Positions 10,401-18,870 of a DNA stretch of 22,712 bases are shown here, piece after piece. The translations under genes and the position numbers were made by a program. The stretch's first letter is position 1, and every line of letters begins with the position of its first letter. The DNA comes from Pleurobrachia bachei (lineage: Eukaryota > Ctenophora > Tentaculata > Cydippida > Pleurobrachiidae): the NCBI GenBank assembly GCA_000695325.1, contig AVPN01000872.1:10426-33137 (forward strand), read 5' to 3'. Below the pieces are notes generated by a model. It ran no database searches. It saw nothing but the letters and a program-made list of their open reading frames with translations, and had not been told where the DNA came from.

Positions 10401-12370
10401 CCCTGCAGGGCCAACTCAAGGTACCAGCCTGAAGATGGNNNNNNNNNNNNNNNNGCGGGTAGCAACCCTAGGGGAGGGGCTGTTGTTGGAAGTTCTAGCG
10501 GCAGTTCAAGTAGAGGAGGAGTAGGGGCTAGTAGTTCTAGTGGTAGTAGTGGTAGTGGGGGATCAGCACTATCAATACCAACCACAGCTGCACCTAGTGG
10601 AAGAGGCAAGAAACAAGCCCCTACTCCGTCCCCCACACCGGATCCAAACTTCCCCTCAATCAGAGAGAGTCACAGTCCAGTACGGAACAACAACACAGGA
10701 AGGAGGGGTCGAGCGGGGCCAACAGCAGAGAAGCTGAGAAAGAAAGATGAAAGAAAGAAAGAGGAGTGGCCTACCGCTGCTGAGAGCACAGCTGCGAGCT
10801 CTTCCTCACCTCGCCAGACATATAGGAGGGATCGGGGCAAACAACAACAACCTCTGGGGAGAAGGGGAGGGGGAGGGAGGACTAATAATTATATCAAGGA
10901 GGACAATAGGATGACCTCCCCTGGTAATCTAGTAGGAGAGTCTAATGTGGGACATCCCCCAGAACTGATAGATCCTGATCCAGTCCCAGTCTCCTCAGAC
11001 CTGATTGGAGAGTTGAATCAGTTGGGGGAGGAGATTGTGAATGAGAGGCCGGTATCACCAGGCCCACCACCTGCTAGACAAGGAGGCCCACCTCCAGGCC
11101 CACCTGCTAGACAATGCCCACCAACTGGCCCACCAGGCCCACCACTACCTCAGCAACCCCGACTACCATCTCAACAACAACACGCCCGACCCCCTCGCCG
11201 CCAACCGGGACCACCACCTTCTTCCCGACGTCCCGAGCCTCCTCCCAGTCTCACTGACATTATCAATTCTGCTCCAACACCACCACCACCTGGGCCCCTC
11301 CCTCCTGCTTCACACAACCTGCCTCCTCCATCACGCAACCTCCCTCCCCCATCTATAAGTGATATCCTCTCAGCTCCATCTCCAGACCCAGTGGGACCCC
11401 CTCCCAGTATCAGTGACATCCTCCTTCCACCGCAGTGCTCCCAGCAACCACCTGGTTTCCACCAACCTCCTGGTTTTCACCAACCCCCCGGATTCAATCG
11501 CCAGCAGCCTCCTGGACTCAACATGACCCGAAACGGGCATCCTCCTGGTATGGCCAACAGGGGTCCACCTCCACCGGGTCACGAGGATAACAGGGCTCCA
11601 CCAGGTCACGAGGATAACAGGGCTCCACCAGGTCACGAGGATAACAGGGCTCCACCAGGTCACGAGGATAACAGGGCTCCACCAGGTCACGAGGATAACA
11701 GGGCTCCACCAGGTCACGAGGATAACAGGGCTCCACCAGGTCACGAGGATAACAGGGCTCCACCAGGTCACGAGGATAACAGGGCTCCACCAGGTCACGA
11801 GGCTAACAGGGGTCCACCAGGCCACGAGGCCCCACCACCTGGGTTCCGTGGAGCTCCACCCCCAGGGTTCCAGCCTGTACATGACATGAACAACAGGAAC
11901 AATGCTCTGAAGGAGGCACTGCAGAGGGAGTTGGGAGCTAGTGTTTTTGTCATGTATCACGAGGCTGTCCTAGCTTTCAGGTGAGGTTTTAGTTTTGTCG
12001 TTTGTGTTGTACCAATTTGTAACCAATCGTCGATCTGCATTTTGATATCTGGGAATTTGGTGTCGGTTTTTTTGTCTTTTTTGTTACATTTCCAGCTCCA
12101 GTATTATATGATTTATTCTCTCTCTAACCCCCTTCTATCTCTCTCAGTCGGAACCAGATCGACAGTAAGCACTTTCTACAGATCAGTAAAAAGTACATTT
12201 CCCCCATGTCCTACTCCTCGCTAATGACTGAGCTCGTGATCCTCCTACCAAACATCCAAAAACAACACGAACTTTTCCGAGATTTGGGGCGACCCGCTGA
12301 CCTATTTCCATGTTGCAATTGCAACCAAATTATGAGGACTATAGATGCAAAATCGCATACGTGTAGTTAG
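7416..12370 (+). CDS. ZNF598: ZNF598, E3 ubiquitin ligase of ribosome-collision quality control
   Basis: Senses collided ribosomes and ubiquitinates 40S proteins; in animals it also binds GIGYF-4EHP. Exons: 7416-7571, 7814-7872 (tentative), 8813-8915, 9144-9252, 9521-9690, 10042-10187, 10409-11980, 12148-12370. Together they make 846 codons (845 aa; human about 904) with all split codons consistent. The RING is C3HC4: C7, C10, C22, H24, C27, C30, C43, C46, with LCEQRICAVCRE as in the family. Exons 3-6 carry the zinc fingers, including HPLCEFCQDRYLDN and YLCERGNCVNEQL across a junction. The Pro-rich exon 7 has DPNFPSI, several PPGF/PPGL motifs (about 11448-11515, 11836-11870) of the kind GYF domains bind, and a coding minisatellite. 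The last exon has LVILLPNIQKQHELF and a C-terminal CCNC...H...C finger. Exon 2 fits in phase and splice signals but its residues are not clearly conserved. No AATAAA was seen after the stop. Confidence 0.93.
7892..8773 (+). CDS. LINE ORF1-like protein inside ZNF598 intron 2
   Basis: An uninterrupted 293-codon ORF in the sense direction lies between ZNF598 exons 2 and 3. It has an acidic N-terminal part, a short predicted coiled coil around DLDDRLSGLKSEILTEV (about residues 102-125), a basic linker (about 150-180), and an RRM/gag-like module with VTKIKPTKSGTLLIEVKTPE and DAQKVVDGWKP (about 217-250). That last pattern is typical of non-LTR retrotransposon ORF1 nucleic-acid-binding domains. No endonuclease or reverse transcriptase follows: the ORF ends 40 bp before the exon 3 acceptor, and no polyA tail is visible. 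A 17-bp tandem duplication (about 8722-8755) shapes its last residues. It could be a truncated LINE or a captured ORF1; no host function can be read from the sequence. Confidence 0.6.
   Translation: MHSSSGGNVLNETIRENEDIDDRMNGLDKLLESRHLLKFLDGTHNDITAYGTRSKVSVPENPELMTLLKETYAVTRLFHRMLLDSSPSAAPTECGEDIPVTFDDLDDRLSGLKSEILTEVRSAVREEVSSLTTPSYSSVIGDEQSKPPSPTPSRYEQRANHQRLIKHSERVEHERERNLCKPFQSIAVKGITDYQAYVASSSSTMKWFNSYFANVCVTKIKPTKSGTLLIEVKTPEDAQKVVDGWKPTFFGSEGRPTTACLLAKTGSRHKAVMDYVDPAIWFTQRSGLPSDIN
9921..9964 (+). pseudogene. Decayed partial duplicate of ZNF598 exon 6 start
   Basis: An AG acceptor followed by GGTAACTG...GTGAATGAGCAGCT...ACTCACTA repeats the start of the real exon 6 (10042: GGTAACTGTGTGAATGAGCA) about 120 bp upstream, with a 6-nt and a 1-nt insertion that break the frame. 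The true exon is the downstream one, because only it continues into the conserved FKTDIDLQAHV. Confidence 0.7.
10439..10454. other. Assembly gap (16 N) in ZNF598 exon 7
   Basis: Sixteen unknown bases follow QPEDG. Frame before (10410) and after (10455) agrees modulo three, so the gap length may be close to true. A G/S-rich low-complexity stretch follows immediately, the likely cause of the gap. Confidence 0.95.
11572..11823 (+). repeat. 27-bp coding minisatellite in ZNF598 (GHEDNRAPP repeats)
   Basis: Eight essentially identical 27-bp units from 11581 and one degenerate unit encode tandem GHEDNRAPP nonapeptides within the Pro-rich region. Near-identity at the DNA level, including third positions, means recent expansion or homogenisation. 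Each repeat keeps PPG but has His where the flanking GYF-type motifs have Phe or Leu. Repeat number is likely polymorphic. Confidence 0.95.
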
Positions 12371-13267
12371 GTGTCTTGTGTGTGTAATTCTTGGTATGTA
12401 TGGGTTTTTAGACGTTATTACAATCACTGTTTTATGATTTCCCCTTTTTTGAAGTTCATAATTTGATGTGTTTTGTTTTGCTATGTCGGTCACGTACGTC
12501 AAAACTTGTATCAATTGGATAGTGTGCATCATTGATGTGAATTATTATTCTCTTGAAGAAACAGAGACAGCTGTACCAGCCGACGAGTTACTCAATAACT
12601 TGCTGCTAGCACATCAGCGGCCAACACAGCTGTTGGGAAGTGATGATCTCATCACTTTGCCCCACTCAATGTCACAATCTGCAACGTTACCAACTGACAC
12701 TACACGTCGCGCGCGGTACACTAAATGTAGATCACTCCGCGCAGGAATACGCGTTCCTGGGTCAGGTATTAAATGAGAATTCAACCGCCGCACCCCTGAC
12801 TTCCTGCTTTTTAGCCTTAAGAGTTTCAGCTTCTGTTCAACTCATTTTGTGAAACCAGGAACCGATAATTAAAGAACTGAAACTCGGCATTTTCAATTGT
12901 GTAATAATTTATGATGTAGAAAATATGTTCTGACTTCTGGTGTAGAAATAATGAGATGAATAAGTTAATGTGATTATTTGGGATTAATTAGTAATTACCA
13001 CCACTACAGTGTTTTGGACAATCAATTTAAAAAGAGCTAGAAACTTCCTGCTCTTAAACTCGAAAAAAGTCTTGACGGTTCTCTATCACATACACCTTGA
13101 GTCGTTGCACAATCGTACAACGGTCGTGTGCTGTCAGGCCAATGCTCTGACCACAGTTCTCGCGAGAATCGGGTCAGGCAATATCTGCACACGACCTGTC
13201 GACAGGTCGTGTGCAGATATTGCGTAGCTCATCAAATTCAATATTTGAAGAGTGGAAGGGGTGTATC
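12371..13267. other. ZNF598 3' flank and left part of array unit 1
   Basis: From about 12612 this is homologous to 14826-15400 with roughly 10-15% divergence and indels. It contains a conserved CpG-rich core (cgtcgcgcgcggta, about 12707) and an AT-rich stretch (12890-13010). It holds the 3' flank of the ATR cassette on the minus strand. I see no supported coding exon. Confidence 0.6.
13178..13223. repeat. 46-bp perfect palindrome, present only in array unit 1
   Basis: A perfect self-complementary 46-mer centred on GTCGAC. Unit 2 (about 15326-15346) has just one arm (cggtcgtgtgcagatatta). Unit 1 also carries about 45 bp of extra sequence with TTCTCGCGAGAA just before it, so a roughly 90-bp insertion generated the second arm. 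Confidence 0.92.
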
Positions 13268-13945
13268 TCAATAGAAGGGTGCCCATCCAATGTACATTTG
13301 AGAGAGGTTGGTCAAATCAGTGCTGTCCAAAATCAGCTTCTGTACCTGGAATATGAATTATTATTAGCACAAAAAGGATGTTGTGTCTCACTGCCAGAGC
13401 TTGTTGTCTCCCCCTTACTCAACAAGCCAGAGCTGAGAAGTGAGAGAGCCCCTTCCCCCTCTATTCAAATGTTCCTAAAGAACAACTTACCTGTCCTTCG
13501 GTTGAGATGGGTAGTTTGGCGTGAGCATTCTTCCCAATCTGACCGTTCAATTTCTTCTCTATCGCCTTCATAATCTCCTGTGCCTTGTTCCTAACTGAAT
13601 CTCCCCGACCCTGACGACTTCCCTGGGAAGATAACATGGAATGAGAGGGGTGAGTGGTGACCCAACCGTTCCAAAGCAGTCCCAAGTGGAAATACAGTAC
13701 CAACATGGGACTAGTCCCTCATTCCTCAGGGTTGGTACTGCCTTCTATAATAGCAACCTTGAGGAATGAGAGACTGGGTGCTGGCAGCTGTCCTAATCTT
13801 AACTACTCGAATACTAACATGCTGGTGTGATCGTTTATCAGGTTTACTCCACTCCACGAGGGGGTCGTGAACAAACGTTTTCAGGACAGATAGAAGGGCC
13901 TCTTTCTCCCTTCTCATAACTCCCATTGTAGCCACACAGGACGCC
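13268..13945 (-). CDS. ATR: ATR kinase C-terminal exon cassette, copy 1 (last three exons)
   Basis: Three minus-strand exons encode the extreme C terminus of ATR, the replication-stress checkpoint PI3K-like kinase: 13945-13819 (MRREKEALLSVLKTF, then VHDPLVEWSKPDK, nearly the vertebrate ATR sequence), 13622-13491 (to AKLPISTEGQ) and 13345-13268 (FATC domain, ending NLSQMYIGWAPFY then TGA; vertebrate ATR ends QMYLGWTPYM). Phases are 1 nt in, then 0 and 0. Splice sites are intact. No kinase-domain exon is in the window; it would have to lie to the right. Either this is an alternative 3' cassette of an ATR gene extending rightwards, or a detached duplicate. Confidence 0.88.
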
Positions 13946-14159
13946 CTGGAAGTGGGGAATAGTTGTTAAAGGGGGTGGGGGGGTATCCCTTTTAACCTTG
14001 CGGCTTGTCTAACAAAAGACTGTCCTATCTGAACCACCCGAATCTAAACTCTAAGTCTATCCAACCACCCGATAAAAGTTTGAAATAACAAGGAAATTTG
14101 CCGTTGTGATTGGCATCTCAGTAACTTGTGTGAAGGAGTAATTTTAGGTTGGGGTATTC

Positions 14160-14169
14160 TGCACGTGCA
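14160..14169. promoter_or_regulatory. Palindromic E-box in the membrane-gene promoter (three copies)
   Basis: TGCACGTGCA, followed by a TTCC-rich stretch (tttcctag, ccttccttcctt), lies about 80 bp upstream of the ATG in all three units: 14160, 16280 and 18790. Units 1 and 3 have diverged elsewhere in this region, so retention suggests a bHLH-type site with ETS-like GGAA words on the minus strand. This is sequence resemblance only. Confidence 0.45.
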
Positions 14170-14240
14170 CTCATTTCCTAGTTTACCTTCCTTCCTTGTG
14201 TCACTGTGACCCATTTTGTTTGCTACAACGGTCCAGTATC

Positions 14241-15077
14241 ATGTCCCTTTTAATTACACTCACACTCAGTATTTTCATATTGCATGGTAAGTGATATCAA
14301 AATTATTCCTTCGAAAAAAACCACCAATCTAGTTGCTCATACCTCAATGAAACTTGAAATCACTCCGTTTCATTCACTTTTCTAGGTTGTATAGGAAGGA
14401 CAGCAGAAGGTGCTGCTAAACCGACCAGGGTCATTGCGAAGAGAAACATGGAGGGGAGCTCTAGATTCAATCCCCAGAATGACCCTAATTTCTACTATGA
14501 CCAAGTGTACGGTTGGGTTCGGGGCTCTGCAGGAAAGCACTCCCAGCCAGTATACAAAACACCTGATGAGAAACCAAATACTGACCAGATACTGCAGTCA
14601 GTGTCGAACGACAATCTAGGAAATCATGGCCGGCCAATTCATGACACCACTAATAAAGAAAGTGTTCTTCCAAGGCAAAACCATCCCCAACATCACACAG
14701 TTCACAAAGTCAGGGTGGAAGCATCATTTTCTGATTCAGATAGAGGGGAGAAGGGAGACAAGTCGACAGAGGATCTCACAGTAATTTGTACTGCCGGAGG
14801 GGTAGCTTTATTCCCCCCCTCCCAGCGGCACGACAGCTGCTGGGAAGTGATGATCTCATCATTCTGCCCCACACAATGTCACAATATGCAACGTTACCAA
14901 CTGACACTAGACGTCGCGCGCGGTACTCTAAATGTAGACCACTCCGCGCAGGAATACGCGTTCATGGGTCAGGTATTAACTGAGAATTCAAACGCAGCTG
15001 CACCCATGACTTCCTGCTTATTCGGCTTTAGCTCAGAGTTTCAGCTTTCTGTTCTCATTTGTAACACCAGGAACTGA
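14241..15077 (+). CDS. Membrane-protein paralogue 1, truncated before the TM segment (possibly secreted or pseudogene)
   Basis: Exon 1 is 14241-14286 (signal peptide MSLLITLTLSIFILHG) and exon 2 is 14386-15077. Exon 2 matches paralogue 2 exactly through VICTAGGVALF at 14813. It then crosses the tandem-duplication junction into unrelated sequence (PPSQRHDSCWEV...) that stays open for about 87 residues. The result is a 245-aa product with a signal peptide and the whole ectodomain but no complete transmembrane helix and no cytoplasmic tail. Promoter and first intron are identical to paralogue 2, so it is probably transcribed. No AATAAA was seen nearby. Confidence 0.65.
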
Positions 15078-15403
15078 CAATTAAAGAACTGAAACACGGG
15101 ATTTTCAATTGTGTAATAAGTTATGATGTAGAAAATAAGTTCTGGTGTAGAAATAATGAGATGAATAAGTTAATAATGTGATTAATTGGGATTAATTAGG
15201 AATTACCACCACTACAGAGTGTTTTGGGCAATCAATTTAAAAAGAGCAAGACACCTCCTGCTCGTAAACTTGAAAAAAGTCTTGAAAGTTCCTGCTCACA
15301 CGTTAAGTCGTTGCACAAACGTACAACGGTCGTGTGCAGATATTACGTAACTCATCAAATTCAAGAGATAGAACACGTATTTGAAAAGTGGAAAGAGTGT
15401 ATC

Positions 15404-16065
15404 TCAATAGAAGGGTGCCCATCCAATGTACATTTGAGAGAGGTTGGTCAAATCAGTACTGTCCAAAATCAGCTTCTGTACCTGCAGGACGAATTATTGT
15501 TACCACAAAGAGAATGGCGTGTCGGGCCCCCCGGCCCCGGCGTGTCTCACTGTCTGAACTGAGAAAGCCCTCACCCTATTCAAATTAAATGTTCTAAAAG
15601 GAGAACTTACTTGTCCCTCGGTTGAGATGGGTAGTTTGGCGTGGGCATTCTTCCCAATCTGACCGTTCAATTTCTTCTCTATCGCCTTCATAATCTCCTG
15701 TGCCTTGTTCCTAACTGAATCTCCCCGACCCTGACGACTTCCCTGGGAAGATAACATGGAATGAGAGGGGTGAGTGGTGACCCAACCGTTCCAAAGCAGT
15801 CCCAAGTGGAAATACAGTACCAACATGGGACTAGTCCCTCATTCCTCAGGGTTGGTACTGCCTTCTATAATAGCAACCTTGAGGAATGAGAGACTGGGTG
15901 CTGGCAGCTGTCCTAATCTTAACTACTCGAATACTAACATGCTGGTGTGATCGTTTATCAGGTTTACTCCACTCCACGAGGGGGTCGTGAACAAACGTTT
16001 TCAGGACAGATAGAAGGGCCTCTTTCTCCCTTCTCATAACTCCCATTGTAGCCACACAGGACGCC
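15404..16065 (-). CDS. ATR: ATR kinase C-terminal exon cassette, copy 2 (last three exons)
   Basis: Same three exons as copy 1: 16065-15939, 15742-15611, 15481-15404. The first exon and most of the second are identical to copy 1. In the part outside the identical block there are four differences, all synonymous: CAA/CAG, GAG/GAA and GCC/GCT in the second exon, AGT/AGC in the FATC exon. All acceptors, donors and the TGA are kept. The protein encoded is therefore the same as copy 1. Confidence 0.88.
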
Positions 16066-16360
16066 CTGGAAGTGGGGAATAGTTGTTAAAGGGGGTGGGG
16101 GGGTATCCCTTTTAACCTTGCGGCTTGTCTAACAAAAGACTGTCCTATCTGAACCACCCGAATCTAAACTCTAAGTCTATCCAACCACCCGATAAAAGTT
16201 TGAAATAACAAGGAAATTTGCCGTTGTGATTGGCATCTCAGTAACTTGTGTGAAGGAGTAATTTTAGGTTGGGGTATTCTGCACGTGCACTCATTTCCTA
16301 GTTTACCTTCCTTCCTTGTGTCACTGTGACCCATTTTGTTTGCTACAACGGTCCAGTATC

Positions 16361-17612
16361 ATGTCCCTTTTAATTACACTCACACTCAGTATTTTCATAT
16401 TGCATGGTAAGTGATATCAAAATTATTCCTTCGAAAAAAACCACCAATCTAGTTGCTCATACCTCAATGAAACTTGAAATCACTCCGTTTCATTCACTTT
16501 TCTAGGTTGTATAGGAAGGACAGCAGAAGGTGCTGCTAAACCGACCAGGGTCATTGCGAAGAGAAACATGGAGGGGAGCTCTAGATTCAATCCCCAGAAT
16601 GACCCTAATTTCTACTATGACCAAGTGTACGGTTGGGTTCGGGGCTCTGCAGGAAAGCACTCCCAGCCAGTATACAAAACACCTGATGAGAAACCAAATA
16701 CTGACCAGATACTGCAGTCAGTGTCGAACGACAATCTAGGAAATCATGGCCGGCCAATTCATGACACCACTAATAAAGAAAGTGTTCTTCCAAGGCAAAA
16801 CCATCCCCAACATCACACAGTTCACAAAGTCAGGGTGGAAGCATCATTTTCTGATTCAGATAGAGGGGAGAAGGGAGACAAGTCGACAGAGGATCTCACA
16901 GTAATTTGTACTGCCGGAGGGGTAGCTTTATTCTGCTCTATCGTGTTTATCATCTTCTGTTCCATCCAGTGAGTAGAAAATTTCATTTTATTTGCTCCTT
17001 CATAAAACATTCTGTAGCTACTAAACGCTTCATTGCAGGTGGAGGAGAACACTCAAAGCACTCCGAACAACAGAGGCGGATCTACACAGAGAAGCGGAGA
17101 AACTCCTGGACAAGGAAGCTGTACACGACTCCAAACCAGCACCAAGTGATTGGACACCTGACAAACCATCTGCAGGTTCGAGTAGTGATGGGATCACACC
17201 TGATATAATACCAGCTGTTACACCAAGAGCATCAATTGTCCGAAGATCAAGTAGGATACTCTCTCGTTCACTGGACATTAAACCGGGGGATGCATCTACT
17301 GAGCGGACTCGATCTCTATTAGAAATGTCGTCAGATGATGAAGAGGAAACAATTGTGGACCAAAAACCAATCCCTCCTCTCAAAATTGGAGACATCCTAT
17401 CTCAGGGCCCGACTAAGCATGACAGCCCGTTTGTGCCGACAACATCAAGGAATGATGACCCGTTTTTGTATGTCCCCGAAAAGAAGATGGTCCAAATGGC
17501 TAAAGATGTCAATGTCATCCCGGATAGGTCTCCTGCTGTCAAAGAGAAGCTGAAGAGGATCTCCCTGGCTAAAATTGCAAGGTTTAGAGAAACACACCAT
17601 TTTTCAAACTAA
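16361..17612 (+). CDS. Unrecognised single-pass membrane protein, paralogue 2 (360 aa)
   Basis: Exons 16361-16406, 16506-16968, 17039-17612 total 361 codons. Layout: signal peptide (residues 1-16), ectodomain of about 140 residues with a Lys-Arg site (RVIAKRNM), a FNPQNDPNFYYDQVYGWVRG motif and His/Asp/Ser-rich polar sequence; one TM helix (TAGGVALFCSIVFIIFCSI); then a basic stop-transfer WRRTLKALR and a cytoplasmic tail of about 190 residues. The tail has an Arg/Ser cluster (SIVRRSSRILSRSLDI), an acidic patch (SSDDEEE), PPLKIGDILSQGP and a strongly conserved C terminus (KIARFRETHHFSN). It lies antisense within what would be an ATR intron. The polyA signal AATAAA is at 17693, about 80 bp after the stop. 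I do not recognise the family; type I receptor or adhesion-like molecule is an inference from topology only. Confidence 0.85.
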
Positions 17613-18305
17613 AATTCTGTTTGTTATGATTCATTTGAGATCCAAAAATATTAATAACCTTGTTTCATCTTTTTGTGCTCCAACCTCCAGTCAATAAAAT
17701 TATTTGATTTGTTTTCATTCAACCACGTGTCGGTGTAATGTGTATGACGTATGTACTGAATCAGACTATGTGCTATCAAAATTACACTTTTCAGTATAGG
17801 ACATGAGACCCGTTGCTAGGTAATATAAATGATACACCTGAAATATAAAACCATTTTATCCTATCCTGTGACGCGGAAGAGATAATAAAAACAAGCTCGA
17901 AATGCTTTTATACTGTTGAAAAAGTTGTGTGTTCAATTTGTGCAATTTTACTTTTACCCATACTAGCGCACCCATTGGGTGCGCCTCAAGTATGGGGTTT
18001 TGATAACCCACCCGGCTTCGACGACGTTCATCTCCAAATTATTATTATTACTAGCGCACCCATTGGGTGCGCCCCAAGTAAGGGCTTCTTGATCACCCAC
18101 CCGGCTTAGCTTCGCCGGGTGGTTCTTTTCGCCCATTTCAAATAACGCGGTTGTCATGGCAACTGAATTGGTAACTATGGTGACTGGCATTTTAAAACTC
18201 ATTCGAAAATGTTAACAAACTTCCCCTGGAAGTTCCAAAAGTGTGAGCAACAGCTTTACAGCTTTGTGCCCATAGAGTGTTTTATGAAGGAGCAGTCTGT
18301 CGCTT
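17613..18305. other. Spacer between array units 2 and 3
   Basis: Up to about 17960 this is 3' flank shared with unit 3 (20146-20460), including gttgctaggtaata (17815; repeated near 20297), which resembles an RFX X-box. Then come the two hairpin elements described separately. At 18151 gttgtcatggcaac is a close X-box match, with a weaker one at about 18167. No coding exon was seen. Confidence 0.55.
17961..18122. repeat. Two tandem copies of a hairpin-rich element
   Basis: Unit 1 (17961-18020) and unit 2 (18049-18122) share tactagcgcacccattggg, the palindrome GCGCACCCATTGGGTGCGC (17966-17984; 18054-18072), a cca(g)tca-type spacer and cacccggctt. Unit 2 adds a second stem: CCACCCGGC (18097-18105) pairs with GCCGGGTGG (18114-18122) across an 8-nt loop. 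GC-rich stems stand out from the AT-rich flank. It could be a MITE fragment or a structured RNA or DNA element; I do not recognise it. Confidence 0.7.
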
Positions 18306-18307
18306 AG

Positions 18308-18600
18308 TTGTTCCTAACTGAATCTCCCCGACCCTGACGACTTCCCTGGGAAGATAATATAGAATGAGAAGGGGCAATACCCAATACTTCTAAACGGAAA
18401 TACAGTCCCTCAAGATTGGCAATGCCTTTCATAATAGCAGCCTCCCCTAAAATCTGAACTAAAGAATACTAACATGCTGGTGTGATCGTTTATCGGGTTT
18501 ACTCCACTCCACAAGGGGGTCGTGAACAAACGTTTTCAGGACAGATAGAAGGGCCTCTTTCTCTCTTCTCATAACTCCCATAGTAGCCACACAGGACGCC
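18308..18600 (-). CDS. ATR: ATR C-terminal cassette, copy 3 (one full exon, one truncated)
   Basis: Exon 18600-18474 is intact and differs from copy 2 at four sites, all synonymous, with acceptor and gttagt donor kept. The next exon starts correctly at 18345 but is cut at about 18308 after roughly 38 nt, so it has no donor, and there is no FATC exon. A transcript from the right could use this first exon and then splice to the second exon of copy 2 (15742) or copy 1 (13622) in phase 0. Confidence 0.8.
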
Positions 18601-18870
18601 CTGAAAGTGAGGGGAATAGTTGAGGGGAATCATTTTCTCATAATGATGTTACAGTTATGTAGTATGGCCATTCTAACCACTAACCCTCCCCGATGGATGC
18701 ATGTCCCCAACGAGATCTCAGAAAAGTCTGCCATTCCGATTGGTATCTCAATAACTTGTGTGAAGGAGCAGTTTTAGGTTCGGGGATTCTGCACGTGCAC
18801 TCATTTCCTAGTTTCACTTCCTTCCTTGTGTCACCGGACCCATCTGTTTTGTTTGCTATCACGGTCCAGT

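Larger units (their letters stand above)
12612..14813. repeat. ATR/membrane-gene tandem array, unit 1
   Basis: Unit 1 pairs the ATR cassette (13268-13945, minus) with a truncated membrane gene (14241-, plus). Bases 13525-14813 appear identical to 15645-16933 (offset 2120, about 1.29 kb), while the region left of 13525 is clearly diverged from its partner. The unit ends abruptly inside the membrane segment, where sequence like its own beginning starts again. Confidence 0.9.
14826..17960. repeat. ATR/membrane-gene tandem array, unit 2
   Basis: Unit 2 has a full ATR cassette (15404-16065), a full membrane gene (16361-17612) and its 3' flank, including the block from about 17740 (tatcaaaattacacttttca) that recurs after unit 3. 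Confidence 0.9.

Noticed and set aside
11370-11960. Long antisense ORFs over the ZNF598 Pro-rich repeat
   Set aside because: They are shadows kept open by the 27-bp repeat and GC bias; the sense frame has conserved ZNF598 sequence and matching splice sites.
12468-12852. Short plus-strand ORFs in array unit 1 flank
   Set aside because: The paralogous stretch in unit 2 does not keep these frames, and there are no splice or domain signals.
16822-17395. Antisense ORFs over the membrane genes (also 19560-19928)
   Set aside because: They cross the exons and intron of a gene supported by splice phases, equal length and paralogue conservation on the plus strand.
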